Below are positions 1 through 6,670 of a stretch of DNA of 11,272 nucleotides, one piece after another. The number at the start of each line of letters is the position of its first letter. The stretch's first letter is position 1. The notes below the pieces were generated by a model. That model worked only from the letters and a program-made list of their open reading frames with translations. It made no database searches and was not told where the DNA came from. The position numbers were made by a program, and so were the translations under genes. The stretch is from contig MVCQ01000016.1 of NCBI GenBank assembly GCA_002059205.1, positions 1-11,272 on the forward strand. The letters run 5' to 3'. Source of the DNA: Candidatus Latescibacteria bacterium 4484_107 (lineage in GTDB: Bacteria; Latescibacterota; 4484-107).

Positions 1-76
1 GAAGACCGGGGTGTATATCGCCCTCGTGGTGGCGATGGCCACGGCGACAGGAAGGTTGTTCGGCACACTGTATTGA
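1..76 (+). CDS. C-terminal end of a membrane permease (partial)
   Basis: Reading from base 2, an open frame gives 24 residues (KTGVYIALVVAMATATG then RLFGTLY) and stops at TGA 74-76. A hydrophobic helix followed by a short tail is what the end of a polytopic membrane protein looks like. The gene directly downstream encodes a small thioredoxin-like protein of the type often found next to COG0701/UPF0718 (ArsP-like) permeases, and this tail resembles the end of those proteins. That family assignment is inference from a very short fragment plus context. The 64-bp gap to the next gene shows no terminator, so the two genes are probably co-transcribed. Confidence 0.55.
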   Translation, partial: KTGVYIALVVAMATATGRLFGTLY

Positions 77-140
77 CGCAAGACGGGACGCCGAGGTGTT
101 CTGCGCACAACTAAAATGAACCTTTCAGAAGGAGGGTATC

Positions 141-380
141 ATGAAAATTGAAATTCTGGGCACGGGCTGTCCGAAGTGCAAAAAGACCATGGCCAACGCT
201 GAGGCGGCTGTAGAAGAACTCGGAATCGAGGCCGGGATCGTCAAGGTGGAGAAGATGGACGACATCATCAACTACGGCGTGATGGTCACTCCAGCCCTCG
301 CCATTGGCGGAGAAGTGAAAGCAGCCGGACGGATTCCAAAAGTAGAGGAGATCAAAGGCTGGCTACGTGCGAGCGCCTGA
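141..380 (+). CDS. Small thioredoxin-like redox-active disulfide protein
   Basis: This 79-residue protein has the compact thioredoxin-like fold expected of the 'small redox-active disulfide protein 2' family. It opens with strand MKIEILGTG, then the active-site pair C10-P-K-C13 at the start of a helix (NAEAAVEELG). The usual cis-proline follows at P51 (MVTPAL), then a strand pair with GG and a final helix. Family members are cytosolic thiol-disulfide exchange proteins, commonly encoded beside a permease, and a permease tail lies just upstream here. The start at 141 is preceded by AGGAGGG with good spacing. The partner and substrate are unknown; a role in metal or metalloid handling with the permease is inference from context. 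Confidence 0.9.
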   Translation: MKIEILGTGCPKCKKTMANAEAAVEELGIEAGIVKVEKMDDIINYGVMVTPALAIGGEVKAAGRIPKVEEIKGWLRASA

Positions 381-404
381 GTTGGTTTCCTGAACGAAGA
401 AGCA

Positions 405-436
405 ACGCCGGAGGGAATTTTCTTCGGCGTTTTTTT
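405..436 (+). terminator. Rho-independent terminator after the thioredoxin-like gene
   Basis: ACGCCGGAG (405-413) pairs with CTTCGGCGT (422-430) over 9 bp with one G-T wobble and an 8-nt loop, followed directly by a run of T to 436. It lies 25 bases after the stop codon and separates this unit from the efflux operon. The stem is almost the same as that of the terminator at 6355. Confidence 0.87.
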
Positions 437-449
437 GTGGGAGCGAAGA

Positions 450-473
450 AAATCCATTTCAAGTCTTGGATTT
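450..473. promoter_or_regulatory. Inverted repeat next to the -35 box, possible operator
   Basis: AAATCCA (450-456) and TGGATTT (467-473) are perfect 7-bp inverted arms separated by 10 bp, ending three bases before the -35 box at 477. A dyad of this size and position fits the binding site of a dimeric regulator acting on the efflux promoter. No regulator gene is in the window, so the role is inferred. Confidence 0.35.
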
Positions 474-476
474 CTA

Positions 477-505
477 TTGACAAAGAGGGTCTTTTTCATT
501 ATATA
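477..505 (+). promoter_or_regulatory. Sigma70-like promoter of the efflux operon
   Basis: A consensus -35 box TTGACA (477-482) and a -10 box TATATA (500-505) are separated by exactly 17 bp. It lies after the terminator at 405-436 and about 80 bp before the first efflux gene, so transcription would start near 512 and leave a leader of roughly 70 nt. Confidence 0.75.
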
Positions 506-572
506 TATGCATTCTATCTGACACAGGCCCGCCGGAAACCACCTTATGGAGGAGGCTTGCCTTTTACAAAAA

Positions 573-578
573 AAGGAG
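573..578 (+). promoter_or_regulatory. Ribosome binding site deciding the start of the outer-membrane factor
   Basis: AAGGAG (573-578) lies 6 nt before ATG 585. An upstream in-frame ATG at 546 has no comparable site and would put 13 extra residues, several of them charged, in front of the signal peptide. The start at 585 is therefore preferred. Confidence 0.7.
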
Positions 579-584
579 CACGGT

Positions 585-1943
585 ATGCATAAAGTATTCA
601 GAATAGGACCATCGAAGTTCAGGATCCCCCTCATTTCTTTGATGGCAACACTGTGTTGCTTCATGGGCGAAAGCAAGGCATCCGCAAATCCGGATATTGC
701 ACCAAAGCCCGGGATGGCTATGAGCTTGGAAGCGTGTCTCGCCGTCGCACTGGAAAACAGCCCGGACATAACGATGGCCCAATGGGATGAACGGGCCGCG
801 CAGGAGCGTGCCGACCAAGCCAAAGGCAGCCTGCTCCCGGTCCTGAGCTTTGAAGCATCCTGCGACCGCTTCGGCCAGGCCCAGCGTGTGATCGCTCCAC
901 ATGCCCTTGGGGCATCCGGGACCTTCGATGAGCACGTAGCGGACTATGGGATTACGGGAAGGGCCTCCCTTTTTCGCGGAGGAGGGGGATTGAACGCTTT
1001 GAGGGCGGCCCTCTTGGACCACGTCGCCGCCGCCCAAGAGGGTGTGCGAAGTCGGGATCTCGTGGTGTTCGCGGTGACCGAAGCCTTCTACCGAATCGTC
1101 GGATTGGACAGTCTGATCGCGACGACGCAATTCTCCCGGCAGTCGTTGGAAGCGCACCACCGACAGATCGAGGAACGCATCGCGGTGGGCAAGGCGGCGA
1201 GAGTGGATCTTTTGAGGATCGCGGTGCGGATGGCCGATCTGGATCAGAACCTGGTCCAATTGAAAAATAATCGGAAGATCGCCGCGCAGCTTTTGCTGTA
1301 CAGAATGGGCCGGGAAGGCCGCTCGGAAAAGGGACTCCGGGTTGTGGCCGACCTGAAAGAACCGGAGTTTCCCTTGACTTGGGAGGAGATGCCGGAGCAG
1401 GCGCTGGTCAACCGGGCCGACTACCGGGCGGCGCAATTACGGACCGAGGCGCAACGAAAGAGGCTGTCCGTCGCAAAGGGCGGTCGTTGGCCGGAGGTGG
1501 TTCTGAAAGCCCGCTACGGGGGCCGGAGCGGAGGCGACCTCGCATTTGACGAAAACTGGAACGTGGGGGTGCAACTCGGTGTTCCTCTGTTCGCCGGAGG
1601 GACGCTGTCCGCCGGGATCCGGGAGGAGCAGCATAAATTGCACAGAGCGGAGGAAGCGGAACGGAAGCTCAGACTAACCATTGAACTGGAAGTCCGGGCG
1701 GCCGGTCTGCACCTTCAGGAGGCCCGAACGCGGATACATACCGCCGGCGTGGTCGTGAAGCAAGCGCGGGAGGTGCTCCGCATCGAACAGGAGCGGCATC
1801 GTCTCGGCAAGGGAACCGTGGCCGATGTGCTGGAGGCCCAGGCCGAATTGCTCAAGATGCAGACTCAGGCCGTGCAGGCCCTAGTGGATCGAGCGCTGGC
1901 CGTGGCCGAATTGGAAAGAGCGTTGGGAGCACGGGGTAAGTAA
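585..1943 (+). CDS. TolC-family outer-membrane efflux protein
   Basis: This is the outer-membrane exit duct of the tripartite pump encoded here; three copies would form a channel-tunnel across outer membrane and periplasm. With the start at 585 it has 452 residues, normal for the family. The N-terminus is a classical signal peptide: basic residues, a hydrophobic stretch (IPLISLMATLCCF) and a likely cleavage site after SKASA. Two tandem outer-membrane-efflux repeats follow, at about 46-250 (opening MSLEACLAVALENSPD) and 265-450. Both are rich in long amphipathic helices, and the second contains the strand region VQLGVPLFAGG and the family-typical GKGTVADVLEAQAELL. It is the first gene after the promoter at 477. 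A 210-bp gap containing a repeat separates it from the adaptor gene. Family assignment is firm; the substrate is unknown. Confidence 0.92.
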   Translation: MHKVFRIGPSKFRIPLISLMATLCCFMGESKASANPDIAPKPGMAMSLEACLAVALENSPDITMAQWDERAAQERADQAKGSLLPVLSFEASCDRFGQAQRVIAPHALGASGTFDEHVADYGITGRASLFRGGGGLNALRAALLDHVAAAQEGVRSRDLVVFAVTEAFYRIVGLDSLIATTQFSRQSLEAHHRQIEERIAVGKAARVDLLRIAVRMADLDQNLVQLKNNRKIAAQLLLYRMGREGRSEKGLRVVADLKEPEFPLTWEEMPEQALVNRADYRAAQLRTEAQRKRLSVAKGGRWPEVVLKARYGGRSGGDLAFDENWNVGVQLGVPLFAGGTLSAGIREEQHKLHRAEEAERKLRLTIELEVRAAGLHLQEARTRIHTAGVVVKQAREVLRIEQERHRLGKGTVADVLEAQAELLKMQTQAVQALVDRALAVAELERALGARGK

Positions 1944-1968
1944 GTGGTCAGAATGGAAGACCCATTTT

Positions 1969-2081
1969 ACCACGGGGACACGAGGGAAAGACAGTGCAAA
2001 AGAAAAGTGTTTCCTAAGGCACGGAGAACCCTTGGACATTGGGGGTGAAGTGCTTTTGGTTCTTTCGTGTATTTCGTGGTT
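1969..2081. repeat. Intergenic repeat bounded by imperfect inverted ends
   Basis: The gap between the outer-membrane factor and adaptor genes holds a segment that begins ACCACGGGGACACGAGGGAA (from 1969) and ends TTCTTTCGTGTATTTCGTGG (from 2060). The reverse complement of the right end starts ACCACGAAATACACGAA, so the ends are imperfect inverted repeats about 110 bp apart. From memory, CACGAAATACACGAAA-type sequences recur between genes in many environmental bacterial genomes; I could not verify this by search. It carries no gene. It could be a small non-autonomous mobile element or the relic of one. Confidence 0.5.
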
Positions 2082-2153
2082 GGAAGATGTAAATGATTTT
2101 GTCCAAACACGTATTGCGCAACCAGAGAAACCGAATGCCGGAGAGGAGGATCA

Positions 2154-3278
2154 ATGAATATCATACGGAGGCCCCTGTTCAGAGGGGCAATCGGGCTGTA
2201 CCTGACCGTGGGGTTTTTTGGATTTTTCGGGTGTTCCCCGGATGCACAGGATGCGGAGATGCCCAGAGCCCCCAAAGCGGCGTTGGTCGCGGTGCGGGAA
2301 GCGAAAAGAGCGCCCATCCGGGATTGGATCGAGATCAGCGGAAGCACCGCGCCCCGGAGGCGACTGAGTGTGACCTCCCAGGTAGAGGGTGTTCTCCAAG
2401 CCTTTCCGTTTCGGGAAGGGGATCCCGTTTCCAAAGGAGACGTGCTGGCCCGGATAGACCCGGCCAAAATACAGGCCGATGTGCGGGAGTTGGAAGCGCG
2501 GACGGAGTTCGCCCGGTTGGATCTGGAGCGGACGGAGGCCTTGATCGCATCCGAGGGCGCGCCGCGGGAGCTTTTGGATAAGGCCCGAACCGAGTACCGA
2601 ACTTGGAAGGCCAAGGGAGCGAAGGCGCAGGCGACCCTGGAGGATGCGACCATCCGAGCGCCCTTTTCGGGCATCGTGTCCGCCCGGTTCGTCGAAGCCG
2701 GGGATGTCGTCAGCCCAAAGGTGAAACTCATGGAACTCTTGGAGGCCGAGCCGGATGCCCCCCGGTCCATCGCGCTACACTTTATCGCCTTTGTACCGGA
2801 ACGCCGGATCGGAGCGATCCACGTGGGAGGACGAGCCGACATCACGCTAAACGCCCATCCGGGGAAGACTTTCTCCGGTAATCTGACCCGGATCTATCCA
2901 GAGGTGGATCCGAAGACGCGCAGCATCGCCGTGGAAATCACGCTCCGCAACCCGGCCCGGCGGCTGCGGCCCGGCCTGTCCGGGATCGCTCAGATCATCA
3001 TCCGGGAGAAAAAAGACGCCGTGCTGGTCCCCTTGGAGAGCCTGCTCACCCGGCCGGATGGACGGGAACTGTGCTTCATTGTGAAAGGAGATCATGCGGA
3101 GGCGCGGCCCGTGAAGCGCGGGATCGAAAGCGCCGGGTTGGTGGAGATTGTAGAAGGCTTGAGCGGCGGAGAACAGGTGATCGTACGCGGGCAGCATCGG
3201 CTCAAAGAGGGTGCATTGGTGCAGGTGCAGCCGAGTCCGGAGAAGCCCCGGAAGAAGAAAGAGGAGGCCACGCCATGA
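2154..3278 (+). CDS. RND efflux periplasmic adaptor (membrane fusion protein), probable lipoprotein
   Basis: This adaptor links the inner-membrane RND pump to the outer-membrane duct. The 374-residue protein starts with a signal sequence ending in FFGC, so C27 is a likely lipidation site; the lipobox is loose because -3 is Phe rather than Leu. Domains follow the HlyD/AcrA order: first lipoyl half at about 70-105 (GVLQAFPFREGDPVSKGDVLARID), alpha-helical hairpin at about 105-160, second lipoyl half at about 160-197 (ATIRAPFSGIVSARFVEAGDVV), beta-barrel at about 200-270, membrane-proximal domain to about 355, then a Lys/Glu-rich tail. GAGGAGG precedes ATG 2154. The stop overlaps the pump start as ATGA, indicating translational coupling. 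Confidence 0.94.
   Translation: MNIIRRPLFRGAIGLYLTVGFFGFFGCSPDAQDAEMPRAPKAALVAVREAKRAPIRDWIEISGSTAPRRRLSVTSQVEGVLQAFPFREGDPVSKGDVLARIDPAKIQADVRELEARTEFARLDLERTEALIASEGAPRELLDKARTEYRTWKAKGAKAQATLEDATIRAPFSGIVSARFVEAGDVVSPKVKLMELLEAEPDAPRSIALHFIAFVPERRIGAIHVGGRADITLNAHPGKTFSGNLTRIYPEVDPKTRSIAVEITLRNPARRLRPGLSGIAQIIIREKKDAVLVPLESLLTRPDGRELCFIVKGDHAEARPVKRGIESAGLVEIVEGLSGGEQVIVRGQHRLKEGALVQVQPSPEKPRKKKEEATP
3261..3267 (+). promoter_or_regulatory. Ribosome binding site of the RND pump, inside the adaptor gene
   Basis: GAGGAGG lies 7 nt before ATG 3275 and fixes the pump start there. A longer in-frame ORF begins at 3071, but its first 68 residues only read the adaptor gene in another frame and do not resemble an RND N-terminus, whereas MNLPRLAVRRPIAWTLL does. 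Confidence 0.75.
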
Positions 3279-6200
3279 ACCTTCCCCGCTTGGCTGTTCG
3301 TCGTCCCATCGCATGGACGCTGCTGATGATCGCGGTGTTTGTGCTCGGCTTGTTTGCCCTGGGGCAGCTTCCCGTGGATTTTCTGCCGGATATCACCTAT
3401 CCGGTCATCAAGGTGCAGGTCTTCTGGCAGGGCGCGACGCCCGGGGAGATCGAGAACGACATCGCCGAGCCGTTGGAGCAGGTGTTGAGCACGGTGGACG
3501 ACCTCGATGCCCTCGAATCCACGAGCATCGAAGGGGTGTATTCGCTCGATGTGACCTTCCGATACGGCACGGATATGAACGTGGCCTATCAGGACGTATT
3601 GGCCAAAATGCGCCTCGCCGAGCGCCGTCTGCCCACGGACGTGGAACCGCCCCTGATTTTCAAGGCCGACCCCTCCCAGTTGCCAATCGTGGATTTGGCC
3701 GTATCCTCCGCCGAGATGGACGCGGTCCGGCTTCGCACCTGGGTCGAGGACGTGCTTCAGGACCGGTTGATCGCTGTACCGGGCGTGGGGGGCACGGAGA
3801 TCGTGGGCGGGCTGGAGCGGGAGATCCGGGTCCTCTTGGATCCGCGTCGGCTGCGGACGTACAGCCTGTCCGCCCCTCAGGTGGCCGCTCTCCTCGCGGA
3901 ATCCAACGTGGAACGCCTCGGCGGACGGGTGACCTCGGGTCCAAGAGAGATTATCGTCCGAACGACCGGAGAATTCCAGAGTCTCGATGAGATTCGACAG
4001 ACCATCCTCCGCCGGGAGCCGGACGGCCGCACCGTGCGTCTGGCCGACGTGGCAAAGGTACAGGACGGGCATCGCGAACAGCGGATCATGTCCCGACTCA
4101 ACGGCGCGCCGTGCGTGCGCATCAGTATCTTCAAGCAGGCGACCGCCAACACCGTGGAAGTCGCCCGGATGGCGCAGCAGGAGATCGGGCGGATGCAACG
4201 AATTTTGCCTCCGGGTATGCGCATCGAGACGATCCAGAATCAGGCGGAAACGATCTCGGATGCCATTTCGGGGGTCCGAAGTTCGGCCATCGCGGCCGGC
4301 GTGCTGGTCATCCTGTCCGTCTATCTTTTTATGGGCCGCCTCCGACAGATCCTCGTGATGCTGGTGGCCCTGCCGCTGACGCTGGTGGGCAATTTTGCTT
4401 TGATGAAACTCGGCGGCTTCTCCCTGAATATTTTCTCGTTGGGGGGACTGGTCGTAGCCATGGGGATCGTGCTGGACAACTCCATCGTGGTGATGGAAAA
4501 CATCGCCCGAACCGGAGCGGATCTTTCGAATCGGAACGACGCAGCCGCGGAGGGCGCTCGGGAAGTGGCGCTGCCGGTGATCGCCGGAACCCTCACCGTC
4601 CTGACGCTCTTCGTCCCCTTTCTCCTCGTCTCCGGCATGATCTCCCTCTTGTTCCGGGAGTTGATCCTGACGGTCGGCGGCATTGTGGTCGTCTCCCTGA
4701 TCGTGGCGCTCACCATCACGCCGATGCTCAGCGCCAAACTGCTGAAACGGGATGTGAGCCCCACAAGACGGTGGCTGGACCGGCTGACGTCCGGGTTCGC
4801 TCGCTCGCTTTCGGGCGGTCTGCGGCTACGCTGGTTCGTGCTGCTTCTGTCCTTGTTCTTCGTCGTGGGCGGGATGTTCTTGCTGAGGCAGGTGGGCACC
4901 GAGTTTCTGCCGGAGATGGACGACGGGCTGGTCACCATCAAGGTGGTGATGCCCACCGGCACGGCCATCGCCGAGACGGATCGGGTGCTGGTCCGTCTGG
5001 AACGGATGGTCCTCGACGATCCGCTGGTGGCGCGCGCCTATACCCTCGTGGGCGGGCGGAGCCTGGGATTATCTACGCAGGAGATCGCGCACGAGGGAGA
5101 GATCAGCCTCCAGTTGGTACCTCGTGGCAAACGTCCGGGTTCCACCTTTGAAACCATCCGAGCGCTTTCCCGCCGCATAGCCAAGGCTCGACCTCCTGGC
5201 GCGATGGTCAAGGTGATGCATACCAAGGTCAAGGGGATTCGCGGAGGACGCAAGCCGGACGTGGAGGTGAAGCTGAGAGGCCCCGAGCTAAGCGAACTGG
5301 GCCGTCTGGCGTCCGCGGTGGCGTCCTCGATGCGGGGGATCCCCGGATTGATCAATCTGGATAGTTCGCTCGACATCAACAAACCGGAATTCGCCGTCGA
5401 AGTGGATCGGGATCGGGCCGCTGGACTCGGACTCACCGTCCAACAGGTGGCGGCCCAGATCCGATCCCTGATCGGCGGCATCGTGAGCACCCATCTGCGG
5501 GAGGCCGGGGAAACGACCGACGTACGGGTCCTGGTCCCGGAAGACCGGCTTTCCGAAAAAAGGGACATCGAACAGCTCCCGCTGTCCGTCCCCGGAGGAT
5601 CGTCTCACTATCTCTATGAGGTGGCCCGGGTCACGCCGGTTCTGGGACCGGTTCAGATCGCCCGGGAAGGTCAGGTCAAGCAGGTCACGGTCAGCGGATA
5701 TGTGGATGGACGGACCGTCGGGGAGGTCGTCTCCGACGTGCATCGTAAGGTGGCCGGATCGCTGGCCCTTCCGGAGGGATATACGGTGGAGTACGGGGGA
5801 CAGTTCCAATTGATGGCGGAGGGCATCGGCGACATCGGCCTCATTTTGATCCTGGCCCTCTTTCTGGCCTTCGTGGTGCTGGGCGTTCAGTTCGAGTCCT
5901 TCTCCATGCCACTCTTGGTGCTGATGGCCCTGCCGCTTCCGCTGGCCGGTATGATCGGCGCGCTCTACCTCACGGGAATGGCGCTCGGGGTTCCCGTGAT
6001 CATCGGAACGCTGGTGGTTACCGCGGCCCTGATCAGCGACGGCGTGCTGCTTCTCAGCTTTGTGGAGCGTCTGCGCACTGAGGGGATGCCCGTCCGCGAG
6101 GCCCTCGTCGAGGCCAGCCGTCTCCGGTTCCGGCCGAGGATTATGACCACCCTGACCACCGTGGTCGGCTTCCTGCCGCTGGCCCTCAACTGGGCCGGAG

Positions 6201-6310
6201 GAGGCGAGATGCTCCAACCCATGGCCATCGCGGCCATCGGGGGGCTGCTCGTAGAGATTCCCGCCGTGTTGTACGTGGTGCCGTGCCTCTATCTGATCGG
6301 ACGGAAGTGA
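3275..6310 (+). CDS. RND-family efflux pump, inner-membrane permease subunit
   Basis: This is the proton-driven inner-membrane motor of the tripartite pump. It has 1011 residues, the normal RND length, with the two-fold layout of TM1, a large periplasmic loop, TM2-6, TM7, a second loop and TM8-12. Recognisable signatures are the N-terminal VRRPIAWTLL helix, FLPDITYPVIKVQVFWQGATPGEIE, the TM4 segment GIVLDNSIVVMENI, LRQVGTEFLPEMDDG at the second loop, and RPRIMTTLTTVVGFLPLAL near TM11. In the TM4 relay, D401 matches AcrB D407, but the next position is N402 instead of D408. In TM10, where AcrB has K940, this protein has S921-D922. This suits hydrophobe/amphiphile-type RND pumps of the DN subclass better than AcrB itself. 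The start overlaps the adaptor stop and a terminator follows 45 bp after the stop. The substrate cannot be deduced. Confidence 0.96.
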   Translation: MNLPRLAVRRPIAWTLLMIAVFVLGLFALGQLPVDFLPDITYPVIKVQVFWQGATPGEIENDIAEPLEQVLSTVDDLDALESTSIEGVYSLDVTFRYGTDMNVAYQDVLAKMRLAERRLPTDVEPPLIFKADPSQLPIVDLAVSSAEMDAVRLRTWVEDVLQDRLIAVPGVGGTEIVGGLEREIRVLLDPRRLRTYSLSAPQVAALLAESNVERLGGRVTSGPREIIVRTTGEFQSLDEIRQTILRREPDGRTVRLADVAKVQDGHREQRIMSRLNGAPCVRISIFKQATANTVEVARMAQQEIGRMQRILPPGMRIETIQNQAETISDAISGVRSSAIAAGVLVILSVYLFMGRLRQILVMLVALPLTLVGNFALMKLGGFSLNIFSLGGLVVAMGIVLDNSIVVMENIARTGADLSNRNDAAAEGAREVALPVIAGTLTVLTLFVPFLLVSGMISLLFRELILTVGGIVVVSLIVALTITPMLSAKLLKRDVSPTRRWLDRLTSGFARSLSGGLRLRWFVLLLSLFFVVGGMFLLRQVGTEFLPEMDDGLVTIKVVMPTGTAIAETDRVLVRLERMVLDDPLVARAYTLVGGRSLGLSTQEIAHEGEISLQLVPRGKRPGSTFETIRALSRRIAKARPPGAMVKVMHTKVKGIRGGRKPDVEVKLRGPELSELGRLASAVASSMRGIPGLINLDSSLDINKPEFAVEVDRDRAAGLGLTVQQVAAQIRSLIGGIVSTHLREAGETTDVRVLVPEDRLSEKRDIEQLPLSVPGGSSHYLYEVARVTPVLGPVQIAREGQVKQVTVSGYVDGRTVGEVVSDVHRKVAGSLALPEGYTVEYGGQFQLMAEGIGDIGLILILALFLAFVVLGVQFESFSMPLLVLMALPLPLAGMIGALYLTGMALGVPVIIGTLVVTAALISDGVLLLSFVERLRTEGMPVREALVEASRLRFRPRIMTTLTTVVGFLPLALNWAGGGEMLQPMAIAAIGGLLVEIPAVLYVVPCLYLIGRK

Positions 6311-6354
6311 AACGAGCCATGATCTGGCTCTGCCGAACCACAAAGTGCTCATAG

Positions 6355-6387
6355 ACGCCGGAGGAGATTGGCTCCGGCGTTTTTTTT
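6355..6387 (+). terminator. Rho-independent terminator of the efflux operon
   Basis: ACGCCGGAG (6355-6363) pairs perfectly with CTCCGGCGT (6372-6380) around an 8-nt loop, followed by eight T residues. It lies 45 bases after the pump stop codon and ends the three-gene efflux operon. Confidence 0.92.
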
Positions 6388-6405
6388 GGGTGCAAAGGAT
6401 TTCGC

Positions 6406-6434
6406 TTGCATTTTGCGCCCATCTATCGTATTTT
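6406..6434 (+). promoter_or_regulatory. Possible sigma70-like promoter with no close gene
   Basis: TTGCAT (6406-6411), a 17-bp spacer and TATTTT (6429-6434) match the style of the yggT promoter in this window. It comes directly after the terminator at 6355-6387. The next gene starts 620 bp away, so it would make either a very long leader through the repeats or a short RNA ending around the hairpin at 6464-6497. Confidence 0.4.
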
Positions 6435-6463
6435 ATGGGATCGTCTTAGCACCGATTATGAAC

Positions 6464-6497
6464 AACCTCCCGCAGGTTTTCTAACCTGCGGGAGGTT
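6464..6497. repeat. Perfect 15-bp inverted repeat (hairpin)
   Basis: AACCTCCCGCAGGTT (6464-6478) and AACCTGCGGGAGGTT (6483-6497) are exact reverse complements around a TTCT loop. The stem is far longer than the local terminators need and no T-run follows, only a C/T-rich stretch. It looks like a dispersed REP-like palindrome, though only one copy is in the window. Confidence 0.8.
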
Positions 6498-6548
6498 CCT
6501 TCTCCTCTTCCCGGCCTTGCTTTTCGCGTTTCACGAATCAAAATGAAC

Positions 6549-6616
6549 TACCCCGCCGCAAGCAGCGGGGTATCTATAAAAGTATTGAACGCCCCAAGGG
6601 GCGGGGTATTATACCC
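6549..6616. repeat. Cluster of three GC-rich palindromes
   Basis: Three palindromes sit within 68 bp: TACCCCGC...GCGGGGTA (6549-6556 with 6565-6572), CGCCCC-AA-GGGGCG (6590-6603), and GGGTAT-T-ATACCC (6604-6616). The 9-mer GCGGGGTAT occurs as a direct repeat at 6565 and 6601, linking the first and second elements. No coding sense is visible. The arrangement suggests part of a repeat family or the end of a decayed mobile element. Confidence 0.65.
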
Positions 6617-6642
6617 AGGCTGCGAAATAAAATGCTGCCGTT

Positions 6643-6668
6643 ATCCAGGACTCGTAAATAATCCGGGT
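6643..6668 (+). repeat. Left copy of a degenerate 26-bp direct repeat
   Basis: This 26-bp segment matches 6989-7014 at 22 of 26 positions in the same orientation. The consensus begins ATCCARGACTYGTAAMTAAT. The two copies bracket the palindrome array at 6671-6867. Confidence 0.6.
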
Positions 6669-6670
6669 TC

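Noticed and set aside
546..584. Longer N-terminus for the outer-membrane factor from ATG 546
   Set aside because: It lacks a good ribosome binding site and places charged residues before the signal peptide; ATG 585 has AAGGAG at proper spacing.
3071..3274. N-terminal extension of the RND pump
   Set aside because: These 68 codons overlap the adaptor gene in another frame and do not look like an RND start; GAGGAGG and the ATGA overlap mark 3275.
4111..5151. 346-codon ORF in an alternate frame of the RND gene
   Set aside because: It is a GC-driven shadow; the RND frame is continuous and has conserved motifs throughout.
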